From Pseudomonas aegrilactucae (lineage in GTDB: Bacteria > Pseudomonadota > Gammaproteobacteria > Pseudomonadales > Pseudomonadaceae): a DNA stretch of 38,940 nt. The translations under genes were made by a program, and so were the position numbers. Within the stretch, counting starts at the first letter, position 1. Each line of letters starts with the position of its first letter. The stretch is taken from NCBI RefSeq assembly GCF_019168305.1, contig NZ_JAHTBI010000120.1:1-38940 (forward strand), read 5' to 3'. Shown here piece after piece: positions 16,690-23,884 of this stretch. Below the pieces are notes generated by a model. It was not told where the DNA came from. It worked only from the letters and a program-made list of their open reading frames with translations, and did not search any database.

Positions 16690-17462
16690 GGCAACACCTG
16701 CTCCAGGAACACCAGCTCGAACGGTTGCAGCAGCCGCTGCAAGGTGATTTCACCGAGTACCGGTGGGCGCTCGCCGTCTGCATCGAGCTGGCTGGCATGC
16801 GCGGCAATGGCCGCGTGCTTGCGCGCAAGTTGCGGCGGGCCCAGTGCCACTTTGCGCGCTCGCCGCCAGGGCAGGCGTGGGTCGTCGGGCTGCGCCCAGT
16901 GCCAGGCCCAGATCGGCACCTCGATGAGGCTTGCACCCACGGTCGCGGTGGCCTGCGCACAGGCGCGTCCGACCGCCTCATGGTCGCAGTGACCGTCCAG
17001 GCGCCAGGTGGTGAGTACCGTGTCGCTGGGCCGCAGGCAGTGCACCAGCGCGTGGGCGAGGGCGCCTTCATCGGCGTGCACCGCGCTGTCGGCCAGGCGC
17101 AGGCGTTGCCAGGCCACCCGGTCCGGGTTGAGCCCAAGCGCCAGCAGGGCCGCGCGGCTTTCCAGCGGCCGGCGCTGGCGCAAGCGCTCACCGGGCCAGG
17201 CTGCAGAGCCAGGGTGGCTGCCTTCACCGTCAGTCACCGATATCAGCAGCAGGTCGTGCTCACGGCCGGCGAAACCGGCCAGCAGCCCACCGCAGCCCAG
17301 CACTTCGTCATCCGGGTGCGGCGCTACCACCACCAGGCGGCTGCCCGCAGGCACCAGCGCCAGTGGTGCTATCAGACGCACCGCGCCCAGCACCGGCGAC
17401 GCCTGCCATACCGACAGCGGGGTGCCGTTGCCCGCCGCCTTGATCGGGTTGTCAGCGCTCAC
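16686..17462 (-). CDS. PIG-L (LmbE-like) family deacetylase
   Basis: A 258-aa zinc hydrolase. The metal motif is VVVAPHPDDEVLGCGG (His49, Asp51, Asp52) with the distal zinc ligand in DGHCDHEAVG. Relatives remove N-acetyl groups from GlcNAc-linked compounds (GlcNAc-PI, mycothiol and bacillithiol precursors, teicoplanin). The start is GTG at 17462: its bases overlap the preceding stop as GTGA, and the frame has no better Met, so the long upstream extension in this frame is spurious. It is coupled to the acyl-CoA-dehydrogenase-like gene upstream and the NodS-like gene downstream. Confidence 0.84.
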   Translation of the reverse strand: MSADNPIKAAGNGTPLSVWQASPVLGAVRLIAPLALVPAGSRLVVVAPHPDDEVLGCGGLLAGFAGREHDLLLISVTDGEGSHPGSAAWPGERLRQRRPLESRAALLALGLNPDRVAWQRLRLADSAVHADEGALAHALVHCLRPSDTVLTTWRLDGHCDHEAVGRACAQATATVGASLIEVPIWAWHWAQPDDPRLPWRRARKVALGPPQLARKHAAIAAHASQLDADGERPPVLGEITLQRLLQPFELVFLEQVLP

Positions 17463-18502
17463 AGTTGCCACCCGCCTGCTGCGCGCCCGGCCAGTTGCCG
17501 GCCGAGTTCGGCCAGGTCGCGCTCGGCATGGCTCTGACGCAGGAACACCGGCAGGTCGGCGCAAAGCCGGGCAAAGTGGCTGCTGCGGCAAAAAGGCGTG
17601 GCCCCCAGGGCGCGGCCGACATGGCCGAGCACCTGGGTGGCGGCCGCTTCGACCTGCGCGCGTACCCGGCGCACGGCCAGGGCTGCATCGGCCTGGGGCT
17701 GCGCGTCGATGACGGCGGCGCATTCGCGCAGCGCCGCCGCCGCGCCGCACAAGGCTGCATCCACCGCGCCCAGGTGCGCCTCGGCGTGCGGGTCGGGGCG
17801 CGGCTGGCGGCACTGTTCGCGCAAATAGTCGGCCAGGGCCTCGGCGGCGCCGTACCAGCACGCCGCGATCCCGGCGCCACCGTGCCAGAAGCCGGGGCGG
17901 CCGAGGTACTGGCCAGGCCCGCCGACCAACTGCGCCGGAGTGCGCTCGAACTCGAGCTCGACGCTGGCGGTAATGCCCATGCCGACCGCCTGCCAGCCCT
18001 CGGCTACGCGGTGCAGGCCGGCTTCGGCCAGGTCCAGCGCTACCAGCTGTGGCTGGTCGTCTTCGTCCCAGGCAGTCAGCAGGCCGCAATCGATCTGTAG
18101 TGCGCCAGAGCACCAGGCCTTGCGACCTTGCAGGTACACCCGCTGGTTGTCGCGTGCGACGATGCGCGCCCGTGCACTGGGCGGCTCGGCGGCCCACACG
18201 CCCCAGATGCCGTTACCGGCCAGGTGGGCGCCGGCGCATTCGGCGAGTATCGCCAGGGCATCGGTATGGCCCTCATAGAGCTTGGCCAGCGCCAGGTCGG
18301 CCCCGGCCACCCGCGCCAGGGTCTGCCAGCGCTGCAGGGTCTGGCCCTGGCCGGGCAGTGGCAGGCGGTCCAGGCCGCTGGCCTGCAGCGCCTGCATCAA
18401 CTCGAACAGCTGGCTGTCGAGGTTCAGTGGCTGCGGGCGCTGGGCGAACTGGCGCAGCAGGGTGTCGAGGCGGCTGAGGTCAAAAGCCTGCAGGATGCTC
18501 AT
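17459..18502 (-). CDS. Acyl-CoA-dehydrogenase-like flavoprotein
   Basis: A 347-aa protein with the ACAD layout: a helical N-terminal domain, a central beta domain (GIWGVWAAEPP, VYLQGRKAWCSGA, ASVELEFERTPAQLVG) and a helical C-terminal domain. It is shorter than typical ACADs (about 380 aa), and I cannot place the usual catalytic Glu with confidence, so it may be an oxidase or monooxygenase-type or non-canonical member. AAGGAG stands 7 nt before the ATG. ligD ends 18 nt upstream on the same strand, and the PIG-L gene overlaps its stop, so it bridges the repair genes and the tailoring genes in one transcript. Confidence 0.75.
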   Translation of the reverse strand: MSILQAFDLSRLDTLLRQFAQRPQPLNLDSQLFELMQALQASGLDRLPLPGQGQTLQRWQTLARVAGADLALAKLYEGHTDALAILAECAGAHLAGNGIWGVWAAEPPSARARIVARDNQRVYLQGRKAWCSGALQIDCGLLTAWDEDDQPQLVALDLAEAGLHRVAEGWQAVGMGITASVELEFERTPAQLVGGPGQYLGRPGFWHGGAGIAACWYGAAEALADYLREQCRQPRPDPHAEAHLGAVDAALCGAAAALRECAAVIDAQPQADAALAVRRVRAQVEAAATQVLGHVGRALGATPFCRSSHFARLCADLPVFLRQSHAERDLAELGRQLAGRAAGGWQL

Positions 18503-18520
18503 GGCGCGACTCCTTGGACG

Positions 18521-21010
18521 TCATGTCAGGCCGATGCGCTTGCGCAGCTCGGCGGTAATCGATTGGCGGGTCTTGTCGTACCCGGCCCACGGGTCCCGCG
18601 CCTCGGCCAGGCGTTCGCCCAGGTTGTGCAGGGTCCATTGGCTGGCGCTCTTGAGGTCGGTCAGTTCTTCGCGGCGGATCGGTACCGAGACCGGCAAGCC
18701 TTCCCGGGCACGCAGCGAATAGGCGCACACCGTGGTGGCGCCGCGGGCGTTGCGCAGGTAGTCGATGAAGATGCGTCCCACCCGGTTCCTGGGCCCCGAC
18801 ACCGCCGAGAGCCGATCGGGGAACAGCCCGGCCATGTGCTTGACGATGGCGTGGCTGAACGCCTTGACCTCGTCCCAGTCGGCGCGCCGGGTGAGCGGCA
18901 CGACTACGTGCATGCCCTTGCCACCGCTGGTCTTGAGAAAGGCCTGCAGGCCCAGCTCGTCAAGCAGCGCCAGGGTCAGCTGGGTGGCCTCGAGCATGGC
19001 CTTCCAGGGCAGCGCCGGGTCGGGGTCGAGGTCGAGCACGAAGCGGTCGGGCTTGTCGAAGTCCTTGGCGGTGGCGTTCCAGGTGTGCAGCTCCAGGGTG
19101 TTCATCTGCACCGCGCCGAGCAGGGTGTCGGCCCGTTCGATGATCATCACGCCCTGGCCGGCCTCGGCCTTGTCGTGGCTTTCCAGGCCCGGAATGTTGA
19201 GCTGCGCTGCGTTCTTCTGGAAGAACAGCTCACCGCCCAGGCCCTCCGGTGCGCGCACCAGCGCCACCGGGCGCCGCTTGAGGTGCGGCAGGATCCACTC
19301 GGCGACCTGGGCGTAATACTCGGCCACCTGGCGTTTGTCGGTGCCGCTGCTGGCGTCGATCACGCGATCGGGATGGGTGAGGTGCAGGGTCATGTCCGAG
19401 GCTTTGCGAGGGCGGGTCTTCACGGGGTTCTCCAGGCCGATGGCGCTGGCCGGCTTATCCTCGCGCAGGCCATGGAACACCGAATGGCGCACCACGCCCT
19501 CGCGGGTCATCTGGGCATAGGCCACTTCGGCCAGCAGTTGCGGTTTGAGCCAGTGCACGTCACGCACCTGCGCACCACTGGGCGGGTTGGCCACCTGGGG
19601 CGTGCTCACCTGCAGGGGCGTCAGGCGCGGGTGCAGGCTGTGCAGGGTGGCGCTGTTGAAGCCGGTACCGACCTTGCCGGCATAGCGCAACTGGCCGCTG
19701 TCGGCGTCGTGCAGGCCCAGCAGCAGGGCACCGAACGCGGCGCGGCTACCCTTGGGCTCGGTGTACCCGACGATCACGAACTCCTGGCGCTGCTTGCACT
19801 TGAGCTTGATCCAGCCGTTGCTGCGCCGCGACACATACAGGCTGTCGGTGCGCTTGCCGATCAGGCCTTCCATCTGCATCTGGCAGGCGCTGGCCAGCAG
19901 CGACTCGGCCGGTTGGTCGAAGTCGGCACTGAAGCGCAGGCGTTGCTCGTCGGCGTGCGCCAGCACCGCGGCCAATGCCGCGCGGCGCTCCTGCAGCGGG
20001 CACTGGCGCAGGTCCATGCCGTTGAGGTAGGGCACGTCGAACAGGTAATAGAGGATGTCGGCGTCGCGCTCGCTGTCGAAGGCGTTCTGCAGCGCCTGGA
20101 AGTCGGCAATGCCCTGCGCGTTGGTGACCACCATTTCGCCGTCCAGCCACGCCGACTGCAGCCCCAGGGCGGCCAGGGCCTTGGCCTGGTGCGCGAGCCT
20201 GGCGGTCCAGTCGTGGCCATTGCGGGTAAACAGTTGAACGCGCTTGCCGTCGATGCGCGCCATGATTCGATAGCCGTCGAACTTGACCTCGTAGCGCCAG
20301 TCGCCCTGGGGCGGTGATTCCACCAGGGTCGCCAGTTGTGGTGTGAGCGTCGCCGGAAGGGCCGCTTTCCTGGCCGCGCTCAATGTCTCTGCGTTGCCAA
20401 TGCGGCGCGGTGCTGGCGTGGCCTTGGGCTTGCCGGTGCCCTTGGTGCGCGGGATCAGGCTGCGCTCGCTGAGCACGCTATCGGGCTGGGCCTGCAGCAC
20501 GTCGTAGTCGGCCTGGGCGCGTGCCGCCTCGTCGTCCGACTTGACCAGCATCCACTGCGCCTTCTTGCCGCCCAGGCGTGTGCGGAACAGGTGCCAGGTA
20601 CCGCCCAGCTTTTCCCCGTGCAGGCGAAAGCGCAGCTTGCCGTTGGCGTAGCCCTTGGCCGGGTCGCCTTCGGGCAGCCACACGCCACGGTCCCACACGA
20701 TCACGTCGCCGGCGCCGTAGTGGCCCTCGGGGATGCTGCCTTCGAAGCTGGCATAGTCCAGCGGGTGGTCTTCGACATGCACGGCCAGGCGCTTGACCGT
20801 GGGGTCCAGTGACGGGCCCTTGGGGATCGCCCAGCTCTTGAGGGTGCCGTCCAGTTCCAGGCGCAAGTCGTAGTGCAGATGGCTGGCATCGTGCTTCTGG
20901 ATGCAGAACTGCAAGGCCTGCGCCCTGGCGCTGCGCCGCGATTGCCCGGCCGGTTCCGGGGTGGCGTCGAAGTTGCGCTTGCGCTGGTACTCGTGCAGTG
21001 GCTTGGCCAT
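18521..21010 (-). CDS. ligD: Multifunctional DNA ligase D
   Basis: The 829-aa end-joining enzyme with three domains. The N-terminal 3'-phosphoesterase covers about residues 30-160 (KHDASHLHYDLRLELDG, VHVEDHPLDY, GSIPEGHYGAGDVIVWD). The central ATP-dependent ligase has the adenylated Lys243 in EVKFDGYRI and covers about 225-520. The C-terminal primase/polymerase (about 550-829) includes the metal motif LDLDPDP and GKGMHVVVPL. The domain order (phosphoesterase-ligase-polymerase) is that of Pseudomonas LigD. It works with Ku (11906-12721). alkB lies 70 nt upstream and the ACAD-like gene 18 nt downstream, all on the minus strand. Confidence 0.96.
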   Translation of the reverse strand: MAKPLHEYQRKRNFDATPEPAGQSRRSARAQALQFCIQKHDASHLHYDLRLELDGTLKSWAIPKGPSLDPTVKRLAVHVEDHPLDYASFEGSIPEGHYGAGDVIVWDRGVWLPEGDPAKGYANGKLRFRLHGEKLGGTWHLFRTRLGGKKAQWMLVKSDDEAARAQADYDVLQAQPDSVLSERSLIPRTKGTGKPKATPAPRRIGNAETLSAARKAALPATLTPQLATLVESPPQGDWRYEVKFDGYRIMARIDGKRVQLFTRNGHDWTARLAHQAKALAALGLQSAWLDGEMVVTNAQGIADFQALQNAFDSERDADILYYLFDVPYLNGMDLRQCPLQERRAALAAVLAHADEQRLRFSADFDQPAESLLASACQMQMEGLIGKRTDSLYVSRRSNGWIKLKCKQRQEFVIVGYTEPKGSRAAFGALLLGLHDADSGQLRYAGKVGTGFNSATLHSLHPRLTPLQVSTPQVANPPSGAQVRDVHWLKPQLLAEVAYAQMTREGVVRHSVFHGLREDKPASAIGLENPVKTRPRKASDMTLHLTHPDRVIDASSGTDKRQVAEYYAQVAEWILPHLKRRPVALVRAPEGLGGELFFQKNAAQLNIPGLESHDKAEAGQGVMIIERADTLLGAVQMNTLELHTWNATAKDFDKPDRFVLDLDPDPALPWKAMLEATQLTLALLDELGLQAFLKTSGGKGMHVVVPLTRRADWDEVKAFSHAIVKHMAGLFPDRLSAVSGPRNRVGRIFIDYLRNARGATTVCAYSLRAREGLPVSVPIRREELTDLKSASQWTLHNLGERLAEARDPWAGYDKTRQSITAELRKRIGLT

Positions 21011-21080
21011 TGCGGTGCTCCATAGGGCTGGGTGAATCAGCGGGGCCTATGAAGTGGGAGAGCGCACGGGGCAGGGGAGT

Positions 21081-21746
21081 TCAATCGGCTTGACCGGCCT
21101 TGCGCAGGGTCAGGTTGATGCGGCGTGGGCCGAGCAGGGCATGCTCGCCGTCCTTGAGCGGGTTGACCCCGTGAAAGCGCAGGCGGTCTTCGCCGCCCCA
21201 CACCATCACATCGCCGTGGCGCAGGCCGACCTTGCGGGTGGGCTCGCTGCGGGTGTGGCCGCCGTACAGGAACACCGCCGGCAGGCCCAGCGACACCGAC
21301 ACGATCGGCTGGCTGAAGTCACGCTCATTGCGGTCCTGGTGCAGGGTCAGGCGGTGGCCTGGCAGGTAGTGGTTGATCAGGCAGGCATCGGGCTCAAAGC
21401 CCTGAAAGCCGGCGGCTGTGGCGGCTGCCTCGGCCAATTGGGCGAGCAGTGCGGGCAGGCTCGGCCAGGGTTTGCCGGTGAGCGGGTCGTGGGTGCTGTA
21501 GCGGTAGCCGTGGCGGTCGCTGATCCAGCCCAGTGCGCCGCAGTTGGTGATCGCCACTTCAATATTGCGTCCGCCGGGGGTGAGCTGGTTGCGAAAGGGG
21601 GCCACGCGCAGAATGCTGCGCAGGGCGGGCAGCAGGTGCTCGACATGCGCCAGGGCGAAGCCGGGCAGCACCACGGTGTGCTTGCCGATCCATTCAGGGG
21701 TGCCGGCGGCAGGTGGGTCGAACAGGTCGAGTTCGGGTTGTTTCAT
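21081..21746 (-). CDS. alkB: AlkB-type alpha-ketoglutarate-dependent DNA repair dioxygenase
   Basis: A 221-aa Fe(II)/2-oxoglutarate dioxygenase that reverses N-alkyl damage on DNA bases by oxidative demethylation. The iron site is visible as HQD in LTLHQDRNERDFSQPIVS and the distal His in RLRFHGVNPL, with the 2-oxoglutarate-binding arginines in RRINLTLRKAG; NHYLPGHRLTLHQD is the conserved lead-in. ATG 21746 is preferred over the GTG two codons upstream. It is probably the first gene of the minus-strand repair operon. A single REP copy lies in its upstream region. Confidence 0.92.
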   Translation of the reverse strand: MKQPELDLFDPPAAGTPEWIGKHTVVLPGFALAHVEHLLPALRSILRVAPFRNQLTPGGRNIEVAITNCGALGWISDRHGYRYSTHDPLTGKPWPSLPALLAQLAEAAATAAGFQGFEPDACLINHYLPGHRLTLHQDRNERDFSQPIVSVSLGLPAVFLYGGHTRSEPTRKVGLRHGDVMVWGGEDRLRFHGVNPLKDGEHALLGPRRINLTLRKAGQAD

Positions 21747-21755
21747 GTTCACGCT

Positions 21756-21780
21756 CTGTGGGAGCTGGCTTGCCAGCGAA
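21756..21780 (+). repeat. Single REP element
   Basis: TGTGGGAGCTGGCTTGCCAG begins at 21757 and continues to CGAA at 21780. It is one copy without an inverted partner, within the region between the divergent alkB and the small conserved gene. Confidence 0.75.
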
Positions 21781-21850
21781 GACGTCGGGCCATCCAGTAC
21801 AAGGCAACAGACCTTACAAAGGCATTGCCACCTGTCTATGCTTGGGCCTC

Positions 21851-22250
21851 ATGGACCCCATCATACCCCCTGCGCCAACCCTGCCCACCCGGCGCTTGCA
21901 TCTGCGAGCGCGAGCGCCTGCTCGAAACGCCGGGCGCCGACCTGCGTATCCTGCGCCTGACCCGGCAGGAAGAGAACCGCCTGCTCGAACGCCTCGAAAA
22001 CCTGCAAAGCCTGCCCGACCTCGAACACCTGCAACGGCGCCTGTTCGAGCAATTGGGCATTCGCCTGCAGATTGCCCCCGGCCCCAACGAGGTGCGCACC
22101 ATGCGCGGCATCCGCATCGAAATCGACGCGCTGCCCGGGCTGTGCCGCAAGACCCGCCAATCCATCCCGGCCGCCATTCGCCGCGCCCTGGAAAAACGCC
22201 CCGAGATCGCCTACCGCCTGCTGGATGCTCACGATCTGTTTGGCCTTTAG
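21851..22250 (+). pseudogene. Conserved small protein with apparent 1-base frameshift near its start
   Basis: From about 21870 the frame encodes a credible, highly charged helical protein: LRQPCPPGACICERERLLE, then RILRLTRQEENRLLERLENL and a well-ordered C-terminal GLCRKTRQSIPAAIRRALEK plus RPEIAYRLLDAHDLFGL. That frame has no ATG; only CTG 21870 or TTG 21825 could start it. The ATG at 21851 is in another frame and gives MDPIIP before a run of five Cs (21866-21870). Removing one C joins it to the good frame as MDPIIPLRQPCPPG. It may be a true frameshift, a sequence error, or a non-ATG start. I do not recognise a function; the CxC motif could bind metal. Confidence 0.55.
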
Positions 22251-22356
22251 TCACCATCGCGGCGCGCTTCCTACCTGCCAGTAGCAACGATGCACAACAT
22301 TGGCTCGCAACCTGCATTGTTCCGAAGCACTGATAGCTGATCGATTGGTCAGGCAC

Positions 22357-22372
22357 TGGCCACTGCCGTGCT
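22357..22372 (+). promoter_or_regulatory. Candidate sigma-54 promoter for the urease operon
   Basis: TGGCCACTGCCGTGCT has GG at -24 (22358-22359) and GC at -12 (22370-22371) with exactly 10 bases between them, close to the sigma-54 pattern. It lies 29 nt before the ureD ATG. Nitrogen (NtrC) control of urease genes is well known, but I do not see a convincing NtrC dyad upstream. Confidence 0.35.
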
Positions 22373-22400
22373 GCTACCTCACTGCTCAAGGCCGCCCTGC

Positions 22401-23234
22401 ATGACGCTTGCTGAACACATTGACGCGCCGCCTGACGATACGGGCTGGAACGCCGAACTGAACCTGCGGTTCGTACTGGGCGAAGACCGGACCCGAATTG
22501 GTGCGCGCCGACATTTTGGCCCACTTTTGGTGCAGCGTCCTTTCTATCCGGAAGGGGCACCGTGCCATGTCTATATCCTGCACCCGCCGGGCGGTGTGGT
22601 GGGCGGTGATCGCCTGGCGCTGAACATTCATATGGAGGCTGGCAGCCACGCACTGCTGACCATGCCAGGCGCCACCAAGTTCTACCGCAGCGCCGGCCCC
22701 ACTTCGATCCTGCGCCAGCATTTTCACCTGGCCGCAGGCAGCACCCTGGAATGGCTGCCGCAGGACAGCATCTGCTTCCCCGGCGCGCGGGTGTCGCTGC
22801 ACAGTCGCTTCAGCCTGGCCCCCGGCGCACGCCTGCTGGCCTGGGAAACCCTGTGCCTGGGGCGTCCGGTGATGGGTGAAACCTTCAGCCACGGCGCGCT
22901 CGACAGCCGCCTGCAGGTCGACCTGCCAGATGAGCTTGGCCTGCACGAGCGCCTGCGCCTCGAAGGCGGGCGCCTGGACAAGCTGGCGGGCTATCCGCTG
23001 CTGGCGACCTTCTGCGCGGCACCGGCCAACGAGCGGCTGCTCGAACAGGTGCGCGACCTGATCAACGACCTGCCCGTACCCGCCGGGGCAACCCTGCTGG
23101 GACACCTGCTGGTGGTCCGCCTGCTGGACCACGACAACCAACGCCTGCAATCCACCCTGCAGCGGATATGGCGCACCCTGCGCCCGGCCATTGTCGGCCT
23201 GGCGCCATGCCCGCCGCGCATCTGGGCCACTTGA
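22401..23234 (+). CDS. ureD: Urease accessory protein UreD
   Basis: A 277-aa scaffold protein of the UreDFG complex that delivers nickel to apo-urease. Typical UreD features are FGPLLVQRPFYPEGAPCHVY, HPPGGVVGGDRL, the beta-helix-like middle (SHALLTMPGATKFYRS) and WLPQDSICFPGARV. ATG 22401 is preferred; AAGG lies about 9 nt upstream, and the longer frame adds residues not found in the family. It is the first gene of the ureDABCEJFG operon; ureA follows after 11 nt. Confidence 0.93.
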   Translation: MTLAEHIDAPPDDTGWNAELNLRFVLGEDRTRIGARRHFGPLLVQRPFYPEGAPCHVYILHPPGGVVGGDRLALNIHMEAGSHALLTMPGATKFYRSAGPTSILRQHFHLAAGSTLEWLPQDSICFPGARVSLHSRFSLAPGARLLAWETLCLGRPVMGETFSHGALDSRLQVDLPDELGLHERLRLEGGRLDKLAGYPLLATFCAAPANERLLEQVRDLINDLPVPAGATLLGHLLVVRLLDHDNQRLQSTLQRIWRTLRPAIVGLAPCPPRIWAT

Positions 23235-23245
23235 GAGAACGCACC

Positions 23246-23548
23246 ATGGAGCTGACCCCGCGAGAGAAAGACAAACTGCTGCTGTTCACCGCCGCGCTGC
23301 TGGCCGAGCGGCGCCTGGCCCGTGGCCTGAAGCTCAACTACCCGGAAGCGGTGGCGCTGATCAGTGCCAGCGTGATGGAAGGCGCCCGCGACGGGCGCAC
23401 GGTGGCCGAGCTGATGAGCCTGGGCCGCGAGGTGCTGAGCCGCGAGCAAGTGATGGAAGGCGTGAGCGAAATGATCCATGACGTGCAGGTGGAGGCCACC
23501 TTCCCCGACGGGACCAAGCTGGTCACCGTGCACGACCCGATCGTCTGA
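23246..23548 (+). CDS. ureA: Urease gamma subunit
   Basis: The 100-aa structural subunit of urease, standard in length for the three-subunit type. It starts MELTPREKDKLLLFTAALLA and contains the family's LNYPEAVALISASVMEGARD and the closing TVHDPI. Separate gamma, beta and alpha genes are the usual proteobacterial arrangement. ureB follows after 18 nt with GGAGA as its ribosome site. Confidence 0.96.
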   Translation: MELTPREKDKLLLFTAALLAERRLARGLKLNYPEAVALISASVMEGARDGRTVAELMSLGREVLSREQVMEGVSEMIHDVQVEATFPDGTKLVTVHDPIV

Positions 23549-23566
23549 ACCGGCCAGGAGAACGGC

Positions 23567-23884
23567 ATGATTCCCGGAGAACTACAGGTCGCCGACGGCG
23601 ACATCGAACTCAACGCCGGTCGCACCACGCTCAGCGTCAGCGTGGCCAACCATGGCGATCGCCCGATCCAGGTCGGTTCGCACTACCACTTCTATGAGGT
23701 CAACGACTTCCTGGTGTTCGAGCGCGAGGCCACCCGTGGCTTTCGCCTGGACATCGCCGCCGGCACCGCCGTGCGCTTCGAGCCGGGCCAGTCGCGTACC
23801 GTGCACCTGGTGGCCTACGCCGGCAAGCGCGAGGTATACGGCTTCCAGGGCCGGGTGATGGGCAAGCTGGAGGCGGTGGCATGA
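23567..23884 (+). CDS. ureB: Urease beta subunit
   Basis: A 105-aa structural subunit. It begins MIPGELQVADGDIELNAGR and carries the conserved SHYHFYEVN and a C-terminal VYGFQGRVMGKLE. Its stop overlaps the ureC start (ATGA), so the subunits are translationally coupled. Normal family length, no anomalies seen. Confidence 0.96.
   Translation: MIPGELQVADGDIELNAGRTTLSVSVANHGDRPIQVGSHYHFYEVNDFLVFEREATRGFRLDIAAGTAVRFEPGQSRTVHLVAYAGKREVYGFQGRVMGKLEAVA

Noticed and set aside
16686..18197. Long N-terminal extension of the PIG-L protein
   Set aside because: The extension overlaps the ACAD-like gene in another frame and is Arg/Gly-rich. The GTGA overlap at 17459-17462 gives the natural start.
18128..20317. 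729-aa open frame on the plus strand
   Set aside because: It lies antisense to the ACAD-like gene and ligD. Composition is Gly/Ala/Val/Gln/His-rich, without domain signatures, as expected from high-GC third-position bias opposite real genes.
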